Of a stretch of 64,000 nt of DNA, positions 1 through 8,387 are shown one piece after another. The translations under genes were made by a program, and so were the position numbers. Under the pieces are notes generated by a model. It was not told where the DNA came from and ran no database searches. It saw nothing but the letters and a program-made list of their open reading frames with translations. The number at the start of each line of letters is the position of its first letter. The stretch's first letter is position 1. The stretch comes from Chitinophagaceae bacterium UBA1953 (lineage in GTDB: Bacteria; Bacteroidota; Bacteroidia; Chitinophagales; Chitinophagaceae). Location of the stretch: positions 197,395-261,394 of the forward strand of contig DDEN01000041.1 of the NCBI GenBank assembly GCA_002336115.1, read 5' to 3'.

Positions 1-228
1 TGTATTAAATGGATATATATCTGTAACTGCAACCATCTTCCAGCAGATCATTTGATTCGACAAACTGAAAAAGCTTTCTTCTTCGTTTTTAGCAAGTGTA
101 TTTGCTTTTGTAAAAGCAGCAGCTTTATCTGCTGCCTGTATCAGGCGTATCTGTTCTTCAAATTGTGCAGGATGTTTTCCATTACCGCAAATAACCTGGA
201 AAATTATTTTTGCAAGAAACCAGTTCAT
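1..228 (-). CDS. DUF4288 domain protein, 5' part only
   Basis: The reverse strand is open from an ATG at 228 to the window edge, giving 76 codons with no stop, so the gene is cut off at its 3' end. The visible start reads MNWFLAKIIFQVICGNGKHP, followed by an EEQIRLIQAADKAAAF segment, which I recognise as the pattern of DUF4288: a small cytoplasmic protein of unknown function that is common in Bacteroidota. Downstream of it lies window edge; upstream, the LiaF-like pair is read in the same direction and ends at 265, so the three may be co-transcribed with a 36-base gap. No function can be assigned. The assignment is from memory of the family, not from a search. Confidence 0.7.
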   Translation of the reverse strand, partial: MNWFLAKIIFQVICGNGKHPAQFEEQIRLIQAADKAAAFTKANTLAKNEEESFFSLSNQMICWKMVAVTDIYPFNT

Positions 229-264
229 TGTACAGTTGTTTTGAATTGAAAGTATTTACTGCTA

Positions 265-1059
265 TTAATAAGCCGATTTAATATCAATGCCACCGAACAT
301 AACAAAACCATCAAGGATTAAAATCTTATCGGCACTAACACCTGATGTATGCGGACGTTTATCTTCAATACCGCCAAACACTGCTGTTGCATCAGAACGT
401 ATCTGCCAGTGTGAAGGAACAATTAGTGTACACCCGCCAAACATACAGGTAACATCAAGCCTTGCTTCTTTATCAAAATCCGCATTCATTAAATTAATTT
501 CAGCACCACCAAAAATTGCTGCTATATCCCCGCCCTTTAAATCTTTGGCGTAAACATTTTTTTTAACGCCACCAAATACAGCCGTCGCATCAATTACTTT
601 GTCTGAGCTGTATGATCCTGATGAAGACATTGTTGCCTGTGCATTAGTAGTGTATGAATTCTGGGTGGTTGATTGCGTACTGGTTGTATAATTATTCTGA
701 GATTGTGTTTCATCTTCAATCCATCTTCTTTTTTTCCGGCCAAGTAAAAAACTAAGGCCTATTGCAATCAAAATTACCGGCCAGAAGAATTGACGGAATT
801 GCCAATCAGGATTAGCATGCGTTACTAAAAAGTAACCGCCGATCAACATCATAATCCACCATGTATTATTCCTGAAACCATCTTTTGCACCAATCACCAA
901 TCCTACAGCAATCAAAATCATTGGCCATGTAAACAGGTATCCGGGAACAACCATGACATTAAGGTTACGTAATAAAATAAGGATACCCGCAACAATAATG
1001 ATTACGCCCAAAAGAAGCCGATCATTTACCTTTCTTTTTCTTCTCTCAAAATTTGCCAT
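265..1059 (-). CDS. LiaF-like membrane protein with C-terminal LiaF domain
   Basis: A 264-residue protein. Four hydrophobic segments fill about residues 15-107 (a DUF5668/LiaF transmembrane module). A Ser/Thr/Gln/Asn-rich linker follows (about 115-150), then a C-terminal domain with repeated ...VFGG... strands (AVFGGVKK, AIFGGAEI, CMFGGCTL, AVFGGIED, VMFGGIDI), typical of the LiaF C-terminal beta-solenoid domain (old DUF2154). In Firmicutes LiaF restrains a cell-envelope stress sensor; in Bacteroidota similar proteins are common, but their role is not established to my knowledge. It begins 26 bases after its shorter paralogue and shares the MANFERR start, so the two are probably one operon arising by tandem duplication. 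Confidence 0.8.
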   Translation of the reverse strand: MANFERRKRKVNDRLLLGVIIIVAGILILLRNLNVMVVPGYLFTWPMILIAVGLVIGAKDGFRNNTWWIMMLIGGYFLVTHANPDWQFRQFFWPVILIAIGLSFLLGRKKRRWIEDETQSQNNYTTSTQSTTQNSYTTNAQATMSSSGSYSSDKVIDATAVFGGVKKNVYAKDLKGGDIAAIFGGAEINLMNADFDKEARLDVTCMFGGCTLIVPSHWQIRSDATAVFGGIEDKRPHTSGVSADKILILDGFVMFGGIDIKSAY

Positions 1060-1085
1060 AACTGTAAATTTTATCTGGTTGGTTA

Positions 1086-1466
1086 TTATTTCTGTATTTC
1101 AGTGAAGTTATTGGTTTGCTGTTTTTCTTCTTCTTTTCTTTTATTATTAAGCACAATCATTAAACCAACAGCAATTAATACAGCCGGGAAAAAAAGATGA
1201 CCGAACCCCAAAAAAAGAAAATTGTGCGGCATTAGAAAAACACCTCCAATCAACATGAATATCCACCATTTGTTATTTTTAAATCCATCACGAAATCCAA
1301 GTACTAATCCAATCAGGATCAAGATCAAAGGCCAACTGAAAACAAAATGGGGAAAATAGAAAAAGTGTGACCTGCGCATTAACAGAAAAAGGCCAATCAG
1401 AAGGATGATAACGCCAAGTGTAGTGCGGTCATGAACTTTTTCTTGTCTTCTTTCAAAATTTGCCAT
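1086..1466 (-). CDS. short LiaF-like membrane protein (transmembrane module only)
   Basis: A 126-residue protein that starts MANFERRQEKVHDR and aligns over its whole length with the N-terminal half of the next gene. The shared landmarks are the FxWPxILIxxGLVxGxxDGFxNNxWWIxMLIGG pattern and a closing charged KRK segment. It has about four membrane segments between residues 15 and 107 and no LiaF C-terminal domain. It leads the operon: a TAATTTTG -7 box lies 16 bases upstream and a paired direct repeat lies further upstream. It may form mixed oligomers with the longer paralogue (inference). Confidence 0.78.
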   Translation of the reverse strand: MANFERRQEKVHDRTTLGVIILLIGLFLLMRRSHFFYFPHFVFSWPLILILIGLVLGFRDGFKNNKWWIFMLIGGVFLMPHNFLFLGFGHLFFPAVLIAVGLMIVLNNKRKEEEKQQTNNFTEIQK

Positions 1467-1482
1467 AACAATTAATTTTCAC

Positions 1483-1490
1483 CAAAATTA
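1483..1490 (-). promoter_or_regulatory. -7 box of the LiaF-like operon
   Basis: The reverse strand reads TAATTTTG, a full match to the Bacteroidota -7 element TAnnTTTG. It lies 16 bases before the ATG at 1466, which puts transcription start near 1478. Confidence 0.55.
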
Positions 1491-1540
1491 TTATGCAGCA
1501 GCCCACCAGTCAACAGAAGAAAGGTTAAGAGAAACGGTTT

Positions 1541-1574
1541 GTCGGTTAACGACAGGTTGCCGTCGGTAAACGGT
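1541..1574. promoter_or_regulatory. paired direct repeat, possible LytTR-type operator
   Basis: GTCGGTTAACG at 1541-1551 is repeated as GTCGGTAAACG at 1562-1572, 21 bases start to start. On the reverse strand this gives 9-mers GTCGTTAAC and ACCGTTTAC separated by 12 bases. LytTR-family regulators bind imperfect 9-base direct repeats containing GTT with 12-13 base spacing, so the geometry fits. The repeat lies about 65-95 bases upstream of the inferred start of the LiaF-like operon. No LytTR gene is in view. Confidence 0.4.
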
Positions 1575-1644
1575 AACTCCAATTCACGTCACAGGGGTTA
1601 CTGACATTAGTCATTCATTAAAAAACCCTTCATCGCTACCTTAA

Positions 1645-3234
1645 ATGGCTGTACAAAAAACAAACATGCTCACTTTTTCGCCCAATATATACAAATTGCT
1701 TCAACACGAAAACATTGAAGATAACAAACAGCGTTTTCAGCAATTGCAAAATCAGTTTGCATCTGAATTTGCAACAATTTTTCCCGATAAGATGGCATTG
1801 AAAACAATTGTTGTTATTCCAAGCCTTACCGTTGACCAGGAAATTTTAACGAAAGTAAGAGGCCACTTTTTTTACGAAGAACGGCTGCTTTGTTTACTGA
1901 TGCTTCTGCGTATGCCACGCACACATGTTATTTACGTTACAAGTGTACCTATTGATCCTGTAATTGTTGATTATTACCTGCATCTATTGCCGGGCATTAC
2001 CGGCTTTCATGCAAGAGAACGGCTAACACTGCTGAGTTGTTTTGACGCATCGGCCAAATCATTAACCGAAAAAATTCTTGAACGCCCACGGTTAATTGAA
2101 CGAATCAAAAATTGTATCCCACAAAATTCACCGGCACACATCACCTGCTTTAATACAACTGAACTTGAAAGAGTTCTTGCCGTAAAACTTGGTTTACCTG
2201 TTTACGCCTGCAATCCCGATCTTAATTTTCTTGGCACAAAAAGCGGAAACCGTAAAATATTTAAAGCCTGTGGCGCTCCCGCTCCTGATGGTTTTGAAGA
2301 TGTGCGGAACAGAAACGAAATAGTTCACTGTCTTGTGCAGTTAAAAAAAAGCAATCTGAAACTTGAGAAAGCTGTTATTAAAATGAATGATGGTTTTTCA
2401 GGTGATGGAAATGCTGTTTTCTTTTATGACAATGCTGTTGCAAACAATGATCTGGAAGAATGGATCTCCAAAAAATTCGAAGATCAGTTAAAAGTTATTG
2501 CTGCGCAACTCGGCACCTCAACATTCATCAGCAAATTTGAAACAACAGGAGGAATTGTTGAGGAGTTTATTGAAGGGGAGATAAAAGCATCACCTTCTGT
2601 GCAATGCCGCATTAATCCGTTAGGACAAATTGATATTCTCTCCACACACGATCAGATGATGGGTGGTGAAGACGGGCAGGTTTTTCTTGGTGCCACATTT
2701 CCTGCCAATGAAGAATATGCAAAAGAACTTGCAGTGATTGCGTACCCTATTGCAGAAGAATTAAAAAAACATGGTGTACTTGGCCGGTTTGGAATTGACT
2801 TTGTGAGTGTAAAAGAAAACAATCAATGGAAACATTACGTTGCAGAGATTAATTTACGCAAAGGCGGCACAACACATCCGTACATTATGCTGCAGTTTTT
2901 AACTGAAGGTGATTATGATGCAGCTTCAGGAAAGTTTTATATGAACGATGGCAAACAACGTTACTATATTGCCACCGACAATCTTCAAAGTGATTCATAT
3001 AAAGGGATTACACCTTATGATTTAATGGACATCGCCATTTACAACGGACTTCATTACAATGGTGCAACAGAAGAAGGTGTAACCTTCCATTTAATCGGCG
3101 CACTATCGCAATATGGCAAAGTGGGTGTTGTTTGCATTGGCAGCACACCCGACCGTGCAAAAGCATATTTTAATAAAATAATTGAAGTGTTGGATAAAGA
3201 ATGTAAAAGTCACAAAGAAACCGATTATTCATAA
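1645..3234 (+). CDS. PGM1-related ATP-grasp ligase
   Basis: A 529-residue protein without signal peptide. The layout is that of the PGM1-type peptide ligases: a pre-ATP-grasp domain (about residues 45-175), an ATP-grasp fold (about 195-420) and a C-terminal PGM1_C-like domain (about 430-520). Visible ATP-grasp features are the glycine-rich loop in KMNDGFSGDGNAVFF, the VEEFIEGE strand and the metal-binding EINLRKGGTTHP segment. The founding member, PGM1 of pheganomycin synthesis, joins a nonproteinogenic amino acid to ribosomal peptides; most homologues have no known substrate. No precursor peptide, transporter or tailoring gene is nearby, so the substrate is unknown. The gene is divergent from the LiaF-like operon and overlaps the next gene tail to tail by 10 bases. 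Confidence 0.72.
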   Translation: MAVQKTNMLTFSPNIYKLLQHENIEDNKQRFQQLQNQFASEFATIFPDKMALKTIVVIPSLTVDQEILTKVRGHFFYEERLLCLLMLLRMPRTHVIYVTSVPIDPVIVDYYLHLLPGITGFHARERLTLLSCFDASAKSLTEKILERPRLIERIKNCIPQNSPAHITCFNTTELERVLAVKLGLPVYACNPDLNFLGTKSGNRKIFKACGAPAPDGFEDVRNRNEIVHCLVQLKKSNLKLEKAVIKMNDGFSGDGNAVFFYDNAVANNDLEEWISKKFEDQLKVIAAQLGTSTFISKFETTGGIVEEFIEGEIKASPSVQCRINPLGQIDILSTHDQMMGGEDGQVFLGATFPANEEYAKELAVIAYPIAEELKKHGVLGRFGIDFVSVKENNQWKHYVAEINLRKGGTTHPYIMLQFLTEGDYDAASGKFYMNDGKQRYYIATDNLQSDSYKGITPYDLMDIAIYNGLHYNGATEEGVTFHLIGALSQYGKVGVVCIGSTPDRAKAYFNKIIEVLDKECKSHKETDYS

Positions 3235-4067
3235 ACCAGAATATCAGCGTAAACAAGCAAATTTGATTTGTCTAATTTTAACCAGGAGTATTGAAGAAGA
3301 TTCGATTGCCGCATCCATGTTGTTTTACTATTTTGGCTTCGTTTAAAAGCAATTTGTGGTTGTTTGTAGTCAATGGTATCTTCCTGAATATTTAACCATT
3401 GCATAGAGATAAAAAAAGAACGTTGATCAAGCACTTTATTTGGTTCAGGAATATCAACAACTAAATATTTCCCTTTCAAAATAATTGAAGACAGAACTAT
3501 ATCAGTCTGTAACAAATCATCCCCAGGGCTTCCATCACTATTTACGTTATAAACATGAACACGTACAGGATTTACATTTCCTGTTTTGGCATTTTTAGTA
3601 TAAACTCTGAAGTAAATACGCTGAATGGCATATTTTTTAAATTCTTCGGGAATCGTAATATGGGTAGCATATTCCGAACGATACCCATGACTTGCAGCCA
3701 TTGAAAAGTCCTTCTTTGCATTTGTTATTCCCACTTGAATTGTTTTAAACTTACCTACATACACACTGTTCAATTCAATTGGTTTATGAACAAGGATAAT
3801 TTCAGAAAGACCGGTAGATAAGTCTATAATTTGCTTGTCAAAATAACCAACACATGTAATTAAAATCGTGTCATTCTTTTTGGGAACATACATAAATTCA
3901 CCAGAACTATCGGCTTCGAAGAATAATTGATTCCTGACATTTACAGTTGCAAAAGGTATCCGTTCATTCGTTGCAGAATCAATTATCTGGAATTTTCGGA
4001 TTTGTTGAGAATTAGCTGTAATGCAGATTAGCAGCAAACAGGTTAATAAATTGTTTTTCATTTTCAT
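3225..4067 (-). CDS. secreted protein with carboxypeptidase-regulatory-like domain
   Basis: Translated from the ATG at 4067 (280 residues; an in-frame ATG at 4115 would add 16 residues in front of the signal peptide and is less likely). The start MKMKNNLLTCLLLICITANS looks like a secretion signal. It is followed by the sequence QQIRKFQIIDSATNERIPFA and SSGEFMYVP, a CarboxypepD_reg-like beta-sandwich of the type that opens many Bacteroidota outer-membrane and periplasmic proteins. The remaining about 180 residues are beta-rich and not recognised. There is no TonB-plug, peptidase or T9SS sorting domain. Its 3' end overlaps the ATP-grasp gene by 10 bases. Probably periplasmic or surface-associated. 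Confidence 0.65.
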   Translation of the reverse strand: MKMKNNLLTCLLLICITANSQQIRKFQIIDSATNERIPFATVNVRNQLFFEADSSGEFMYVPKKNDTILITCVGYFDKQIIDLSTGLSEIILVHKPIELNSVYVGKFKTIQVGITNAKKDFSMAASHGYRSEYATHITIPEEFKKYAIQRIYFRVYTKNAKTGNVNPVRVHVYNVNSDGSPGDDLLQTDIVLSSIILKGKYLVVDIPEPNKVLDQRSFFISMQWLNIQEDTIDYKQPQIAFKRSQNSKTTWMRQSNLLQYSWLKLDKSNLLVYADILVYE

Positions 4068-4206
4068 TATTTCAGAACAGGTTACTTGACTGACTGAAAA
4101 TAAGTAACAATACAAAAACCCGAATAGAAATAATGTTAAAGTTGTTTTACAAAAATTTTATCCCTTTCATATTATGTTTAAACAACTCTGATATTAATAT
4201 AAAACA

Positions 4207-5580
4207 TTACAACCCGTACTGATCCACCACATACAACAGCAGCACCATATTAATTGCACCCAGTTCCAGTTCACGCTTACTTACTGCTTCAAACACATCA
4301 TTACCTGCATGATGATGATCGAAGTACCGTTGTGAATCAGGACGAAGTCCGCTAAGCAATGCTCCGGTTTCTTTCAGCGGGCCAATATCAGCACCACCGC
4401 CACCTTCAGCAAATTCACATATACCATAAGGTTTAAACAGAGGTTCCCAGTTCTTCAATTTCTGCAATGGTGCGCCACCACTTGTAAATCCAAATGAACG
4501 TGGTGTAAAACCACCGGCATCGCTTTCCAATGCAAAAATGTATTTATTGTTTTTATCTGCTGCCGCAACTTCGCCATATTTCTTTCCGCCACGCAACCCG
4601 TTTTCTTCATTCATAAACATCACCACACGAATGGTGCGTTTTGGCTTTATACCAAGTGCTTTATACACACGTATGATTTCCATACTTTGAATACAACCTG
4701 CACCATCGTCATGTGCGCCTTCCGCTAAATCCCATGAATCAAGATGACCGCCTACTGTAATAATTTCATTGGGAAATTCTGTTCCTTTTATTTCACCAAT
4801 CACATTATAACTTTTTGCATCAGCCAGCATTTCACATTCAGTTCTGAAAAACATCTGCAACCCTTTTTTCTTCTTCAGTTCATTACTGATATATTCTGCA
4901 TGACGTGTTGAAACTGCAATGGCAGGAATTTTTGGAAATGAATCATTATAGGTTGTTGTGCCGGTATGCGGATAATCGTCGATATTACTTGCAAGCGAAC
5001 GCACCATTGCTCCAACTGCCCCATACTTTGCAGCCATGGATGGTCCACGTCCACGATATTGACCAGCCTCGCCATACGAACGGAATGTTTCAATATTGGT
5101 AGGATTCATCGGGAAATTATAAAACACAATTTTTCCTTTCACACCTTTCTCTCCCAGTTCATCCAGTTCTTTAAACGAATGTACTTCCACCACTTCGGCT
5201 TTAATTCCTTTTTTACCTGTGCCAACACTGTTGCCCAATGCACAAATGTTGAGGTTTACCGGTTTGCCATTTACATCAACAATAAAAGCACTTTCTTTTG
5301 CACCACGTACCCAATGCGGCACCATACATTCCTGCAGGTACACGGTATCCGCACCCAATTCTTTCATCATTCTGTACGTTTCCTTTACGGCTTTTTCAGC
5401 TTGTGGCGAACCGCTTAATCTTGGCCCCACTTTTTTACATAAAAACCAAAGGTTCTGGTAAGCTTTGCTGTTGGTAAACACATCATCTGAAATGCGCTTA
5501 AACATAGCAGAATCATTTGTTTGAGCAACTAATTCAATAATTAAAAAAAAACACAGGAGTGAGCTGATAATATATCTCAT
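4207..5580 (-). CDS. M28 family zinc aminopeptidase, exported
   Basis: Starting at the ATG at 5580 gives 457 residues with a signal peptide (MRYIISSLLCFFLIIELVAQ); a longer frame from 5676 would bury this signal. The C-terminal half carries the M28 co-catalytic zinc site: GGHLDSWD (His and Asp, about residue 279), HDDGAGC, NEENG (catalytic and metal Glu, about 324), ESDAGG and DHHHAGND (last His, about 422). A protease-associated-like insert occupies roughly residues 115-240. The family removes amino acids from the N-termini of peptides; here it probably acts in the periplasm in peptide nutrition. All metal ligands are present. Confidence 0.88.
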   Translation of the reverse strand: MRYIISSLLCFFLIIELVAQTNDSAMFKRISDDVFTNSKAYQNLWFLCKKVGPRLSGSPQAEKAVKETYRMMKELGADTVYLQECMVPHWVRGAKESAFIVDVNGKPVNLNICALGNSVGTGKKGIKAEVVEVHSFKELDELGEKGVKGKIVFYNFPMNPTNIETFRSYGEAGQYRGRGPSMAAKYGAVGAMVRSLASNIDDYPHTGTTTYNDSFPKIPAIAVSTRHAEYISNELKKKKGLQMFFRTECEMLADAKSYNVIGEIKGTEFPNEIITVGGHLDSWDLAEGAHDDGAGCIQSMEIIRVYKALGIKPKRTIRVVMFMNEENGLRGGKKYGEVAAADKNNKYIFALESDAGGFTPRSFGFTSGGAPLQKLKNWEPLFKPYGICEFAEGGGGADIGPLKETGALLSGLRPDSQRYFDHHHAGNDVFEAVSKRELELGAINMVLLLYVVDQYGL

Positions 5581-5793
5581 GCAGTATGATTTAGAATAAG
5601 CCCAATGTAAAACAACTCCGGCAACCGGCAAAAAAAGGATTGAATGATGACTGTAAAATTTTACAAACGGCAGCATACTGGAATATGTACTGATTTGAAA
5701 TGACTACCTTCGTCGTCTTAACCTGTCAATTTATCCTGCCCGTTTAAATGGCATGATAAATGTTGAACAGTAGCAAAAAATAAGGAAAATGAA
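5581..5793. other. intergenic stretch before bshA
   Basis: With the M28 start set at 5580, there are 313 bases to bshA. A TACCTTCG sequence at about 5705-5712 resembles a -7 box with one mismatch and could serve bshA. A 46-codon open frame fills the last 100 bases (listed separately). Nothing else was seen. Confidence 0.4.
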
Positions 5794-5934
5794 ATGCCCA
5801 TCAACAAAGCAGACCAAATTGATGATGAATATCTGGGCGTACTACGTAACAATAAAAAAACAGCCGCAAAGCGGCGCACTAAAAAAATAACACATGAAAA
5901 TTGGCATAGTTTGTTATCCCACATTTGGTGGTAG
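5794..5934 (+). CDS. possible small protein overlapping the bshA start
   Basis: A 46-codon frame that begins MPINKADQIDDEYLGVLRNN, continues with a basic KKTAAKRRTKK segment and ends at a TAG inside bshA. It has an AAGGA about six bases before its ATG, better than most starts here. It overlaps bshA by 41 bases in another frame. It could be a leader peptide coupled to bshA or chance. I recognise no family. Confidence 0.25.
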   Translation: MPINKADQIDDEYLGVLRNNKKTAAKRRTKKITHENWHSLLSHIWW

Positions 5935-7024
5935 CGGTGTTCTGGCAACTGAACTCGGAAAAGCACTTGCCGACAAAGGTCACCTGGTGCATTTTATTAC
6001 CTACCAGCAACCCGTACGCTTAAGTGGTTTTTGCGCCAATATATTTTATCACGAAGTAAGGGTACCGCATTATCCTTTGTTTGATTACCCTCCTTATGAA
6101 ACTACGTTAGCCAGCACAATGGTTGATGTGGTGATGAACAACGATCTTGATCTGTTGCATGTACATTATGCTATTCCGCATGCCTCCGCTGCATTTATGG
6201 CCAAGCAGATTCTTCGTAAGAAAGGAAAAGACATCCCGGTTATTACAACATTACATGGCACCGATATAACACTGGTTGGCAAAGACAAAACATTTGAACC
6301 CGTTGTTACTTTTTCCATTAATGAAAGTGATGCCATAACAGCAGTTTCAGAAAACCTGCGTAAAGAGACTTACCATAGTTTCAATATTGAAAAAGAAATT
6401 GAAGTCATTTACAACTTTGTTGATGTAAAACGTTTTTCTAAAAAACCACTTGATGCTTTTAAGAAAGCCATTGCCCCGAATGGCGAACGTATTCTTGTGC
6501 ATGCTTCCAACTTCAGGAAAGTGAAAAGAGTGAACGATGTGATCAGAACATTTGCCGGCATAAGAAAAGAAGTTCCTGCAAAATTACTGATGGTGGGCGA
6601 TGGCCCCGACAGACCTGGTGCTGAAGAACTTTGCCGTGAACTGCATACCTGCGACGATATCCGTTTTCTTGGTAAGCAGCAGGAAATGGAAGACATTCTG
6701 GCTATATCGGATTTATTTATTCTTCCTTCAGAAAGCGAAAGTTTTGGATTATCAGCATTGGAAGCAATGGCAGCAGGTGTTCCTGTTTTATCAAGCAATG
6801 CAGGCGGTTTGCCTGAAATAAACATTAACGGCGAAACAGGCTATATGGCCAATGTGGGTGATATTGCAGGCTTTGTAAAAGCAGGCATTGATATTCTGAA
6901 AGGAGATGAAACGCTGAACAACTTTAAACAAAAAGCAAAGGAACATGCAGAGAAATTCGATATTCACCACATTGTTCCTTTGTATGAAGAGTTATACGAA
7001 CGCTTTGTTCACGCCGCTGTTTAA
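5894..7024 (+). CDS. bshA: N-acetyl-alpha-D-glucosaminyl L-malate synthase
   Basis: A 376-residue GT-B glycosyltransferase of family GT4. It performs the first step of bacillithiol synthesis, moving GlcNAc from UDP-GlcNAc to L-malate. The N-terminal MKIGIVCYPTFGGSGVLATE, the TTLHGTDITLVGKD loop (about residue 121) and the donor-site motif SESESFGLSALEAMAAGVP (about 279-297) are diagnostic. Length equals that of known BshA. It stands alone: bshB and bshC are not in the window. Its stop codon directly abuts the stop of the convergent envC-like gene, with no terminator between them. Confidence 0.93.
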   Translation: MKIGIVCYPTFGGSGVLATELGKALADKGHLVHFITYQQPVRLSGFCANIFYHEVRVPHYPLFDYPPYETTLASTMVDVVMNNDLDLLHVHYAIPHASAAFMAKQILRKKGKDIPVITTLHGTDITLVGKDKTFEPVVTFSINESDAITAVSENLRKETYHSFNIEKEIEVIYNFVDVKRFSKKPLDAFKKAIAPNGERILVHASNFRKVKRVNDVIRTFAGIRKEVPAKLLMVGDGPDRPGAEELCRELHTCDDIRFLGKQQEMEDILAISDLFILPSESESFGLSALEAMAAGVPVLSSNAGGLPEININGETGYMANVGDIAGFVKAGIDILKGDETLNNFKQKAKEHAEKFDIHHIVPLYEELYERFVHAAV

Positions 7025-8374
7025 TTAATTACTGCGACGTAACCAGCCGGAAGGATTTAAAAACTGATTTTCTCTTGAAAGAATAAAATCAATCTGACCT
7101 TCACCATCGAGATTGGTACCAACACGACCAACTGTTTGACCGGTTTTAATATTCTGCCCTTTACTTACGTTCACACTTGAAAGGTTACTATATGTAGTGA
7201 AGTATTTACCATGCCTTACAGTTACCGCACTCATTCCTCCCACATCAAACACACTCACAACTTCACCATCAAAAACAGCTTTTACGCCGGTTCCAACTGG
7301 AGAAGCGATGGTAATAAAATCCTGAGTTCCTTTAATATTTGTACCAGGAACAACATACGGACCAAAGCCAATGGCTACATATCCATTATCAACAGGGAAT
7401 GGCAATCTTCCTTTATTAGTTTCAAAACTATTACCTAATGCTAAATCTTCCTTATTATATTCAAGATAGCTTACATCCTTTTTCACTACTGGTGCTGTTG
7501 TAGCCGGAGTTGTTTTGGGTGTGGTAGCAGCAATTGATGAATTGTTATTTGCTACAGGATTATTTTTTGCATTTTCTCTTGCTTTTGCATCGGCATCGGC
7601 TCTTGCCTTTGCGTCTGCTTTAGCTTTCGCTTCGGCTTCTTTTTTTGCTGCTGCTATTTCCCTGTTAATAATTGCTGTAATAGAAGCCTGTAACGATTGT
7701 GCCTGTTTTCTTTTTGCGGCAATATTCTTACTGATTTCTTTTTCTTTATTCTTAAGGTTCTTCACAACATTATCCTGTTCCTGTTTATCCTTTACCAGTT
7801 CGCCCATTTCTTTATTCTGATCCTGGAGTACAACATTTTTCTGCTTCCTGTTATTGGTTAGTTGTGTAATTTTTTGTTTATAAAGCTCTTCTGTTTTAAT
7901 AATGGCATCTAATTGCTGTGCCCGGTAATTCCTGTATGCACGCATGTATGAAATACGCTGAACAGCATCGTTGAAACTGGTGGCCGAAAAAAGGAAGTTG
8001 AGAAAATCATAACTGCTCCTGTTTTTATACGCATATACCACATTTTGTGCATAGTTCATTTTCAGTGTATCAAGATCTCTTTGCAAACGGCGCATTTCAA
8101 CATAAGAAGTGTTAATGTCGCCGTCAATTGCCCGCACCTGTTTATTAATAGTGGAAATAACCTCGTTACGCAAACGGATTTTATTCTGGATGAGTGTTAA
8201 CTGCCCTATACTTTCTTTTTTGTTCTTCTTAATTTCATTGTACTGGTTATTGAGCATATCAATTTCCTGCAATGTTTGTTTGCGTTTTTTCTCCAGCTCA
8301 GTTTTATCCTGGGCAAAAGCAACAACATTCAGTACAACGAAGGCCGTAAACAAAAAGAATTTCCGCATAGGCAT
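7025..8374 (-). CDS. EnvC-type murein hydrolase activator with degenerate LytM domain
   Basis: A 449-residue exported protein (in-frame ATGs at 8374 and 8368; the signal is MRKFFLFTAFVVLNVVAFAQ). Long coiled coil covers about residues 22-250, an Ala/Lys-rich then Asn/Thr/Pro-rich linker about 225-300, and a LytM/M23 domain about 345-449. The zinc ligands of active M23 enzymes (HxxxD and HxH) are missing: the sequence has TIASPVGTGVKA, HGKYFTTYSNL and GQIDFILS instead. This matches E. coli EnvC, which does not cut murein but switches on amidases at the septum. I infer the same role. A -7 box TAATTTTG lies 13 bases upstream. Confidence 0.85.
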   Translation of the reverse strand: MPMRKFFLFTAFVVLNVVAFAQDKTELEKKRKQTLQEIDMLNNQYNEIKKNKKESIGQLTLIQNKIRLRNEVISTINKQVRAIDGDINTSYVEMRRLQRDLDTLKMNYAQNVVYAYKNRSSYDFLNFLFSATSFNDAVQRISYMRAYRNYRAQQLDAIIKTEELYKQKITQLTNNRKQKNVVLQDQNKEMGELVKDKQEQDNVVKNLKNKEKEISKNIAAKRKQAQSLQASITAIINREIAAAKKEAEAKAKADAKARADADAKARENAKNNPVANNNSSIAATTPKTTPATTAPVVKKDVSYLEYNKEDLALGNSFETNKGRLPFPVDNGYVAIGFGPYVVPGTNIKGTQDFITIASPVGTGVKAVFDGEVVSVFDVGGMSAVTVRHGKYFTTYSNLSSVNVSKGQNIKTGQTVGRVGTNLDGEGQIDFILSRENQFLNPSGWLRRSN

Positions 8375-8387
8375 GGTTTAAAAAGTA

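Noticed and set aside
52..249. A 65-codon frame on the plus strand at the window start
   Set aside because: It is the antisense shadow of the DUF4288 gene read on the minus strand.
1645..1659. The first 15 coding bases of the ATP-grasp gene are identical to those of the cysteine desulfurase gene at 19945 (both MAVQK)
   Set aside because: The proteins are unrelated after this point; common early codons explain the match.
4966..5418. A 150-codon antisense frame within the M28 peptidase gene
   Set aside because: Opposite a gene with all catalytic residues intact; the translation is Cys/His/Phe rich and looks random.
5863..5875. GCCGC-AAA-GCGGC mini-hairpin with a T-run on the minus strand
   Set aside because: Looks like a terminator but only five pairs, and no minus-strand gene lies upstream for it to end; probably chance within the small frame.
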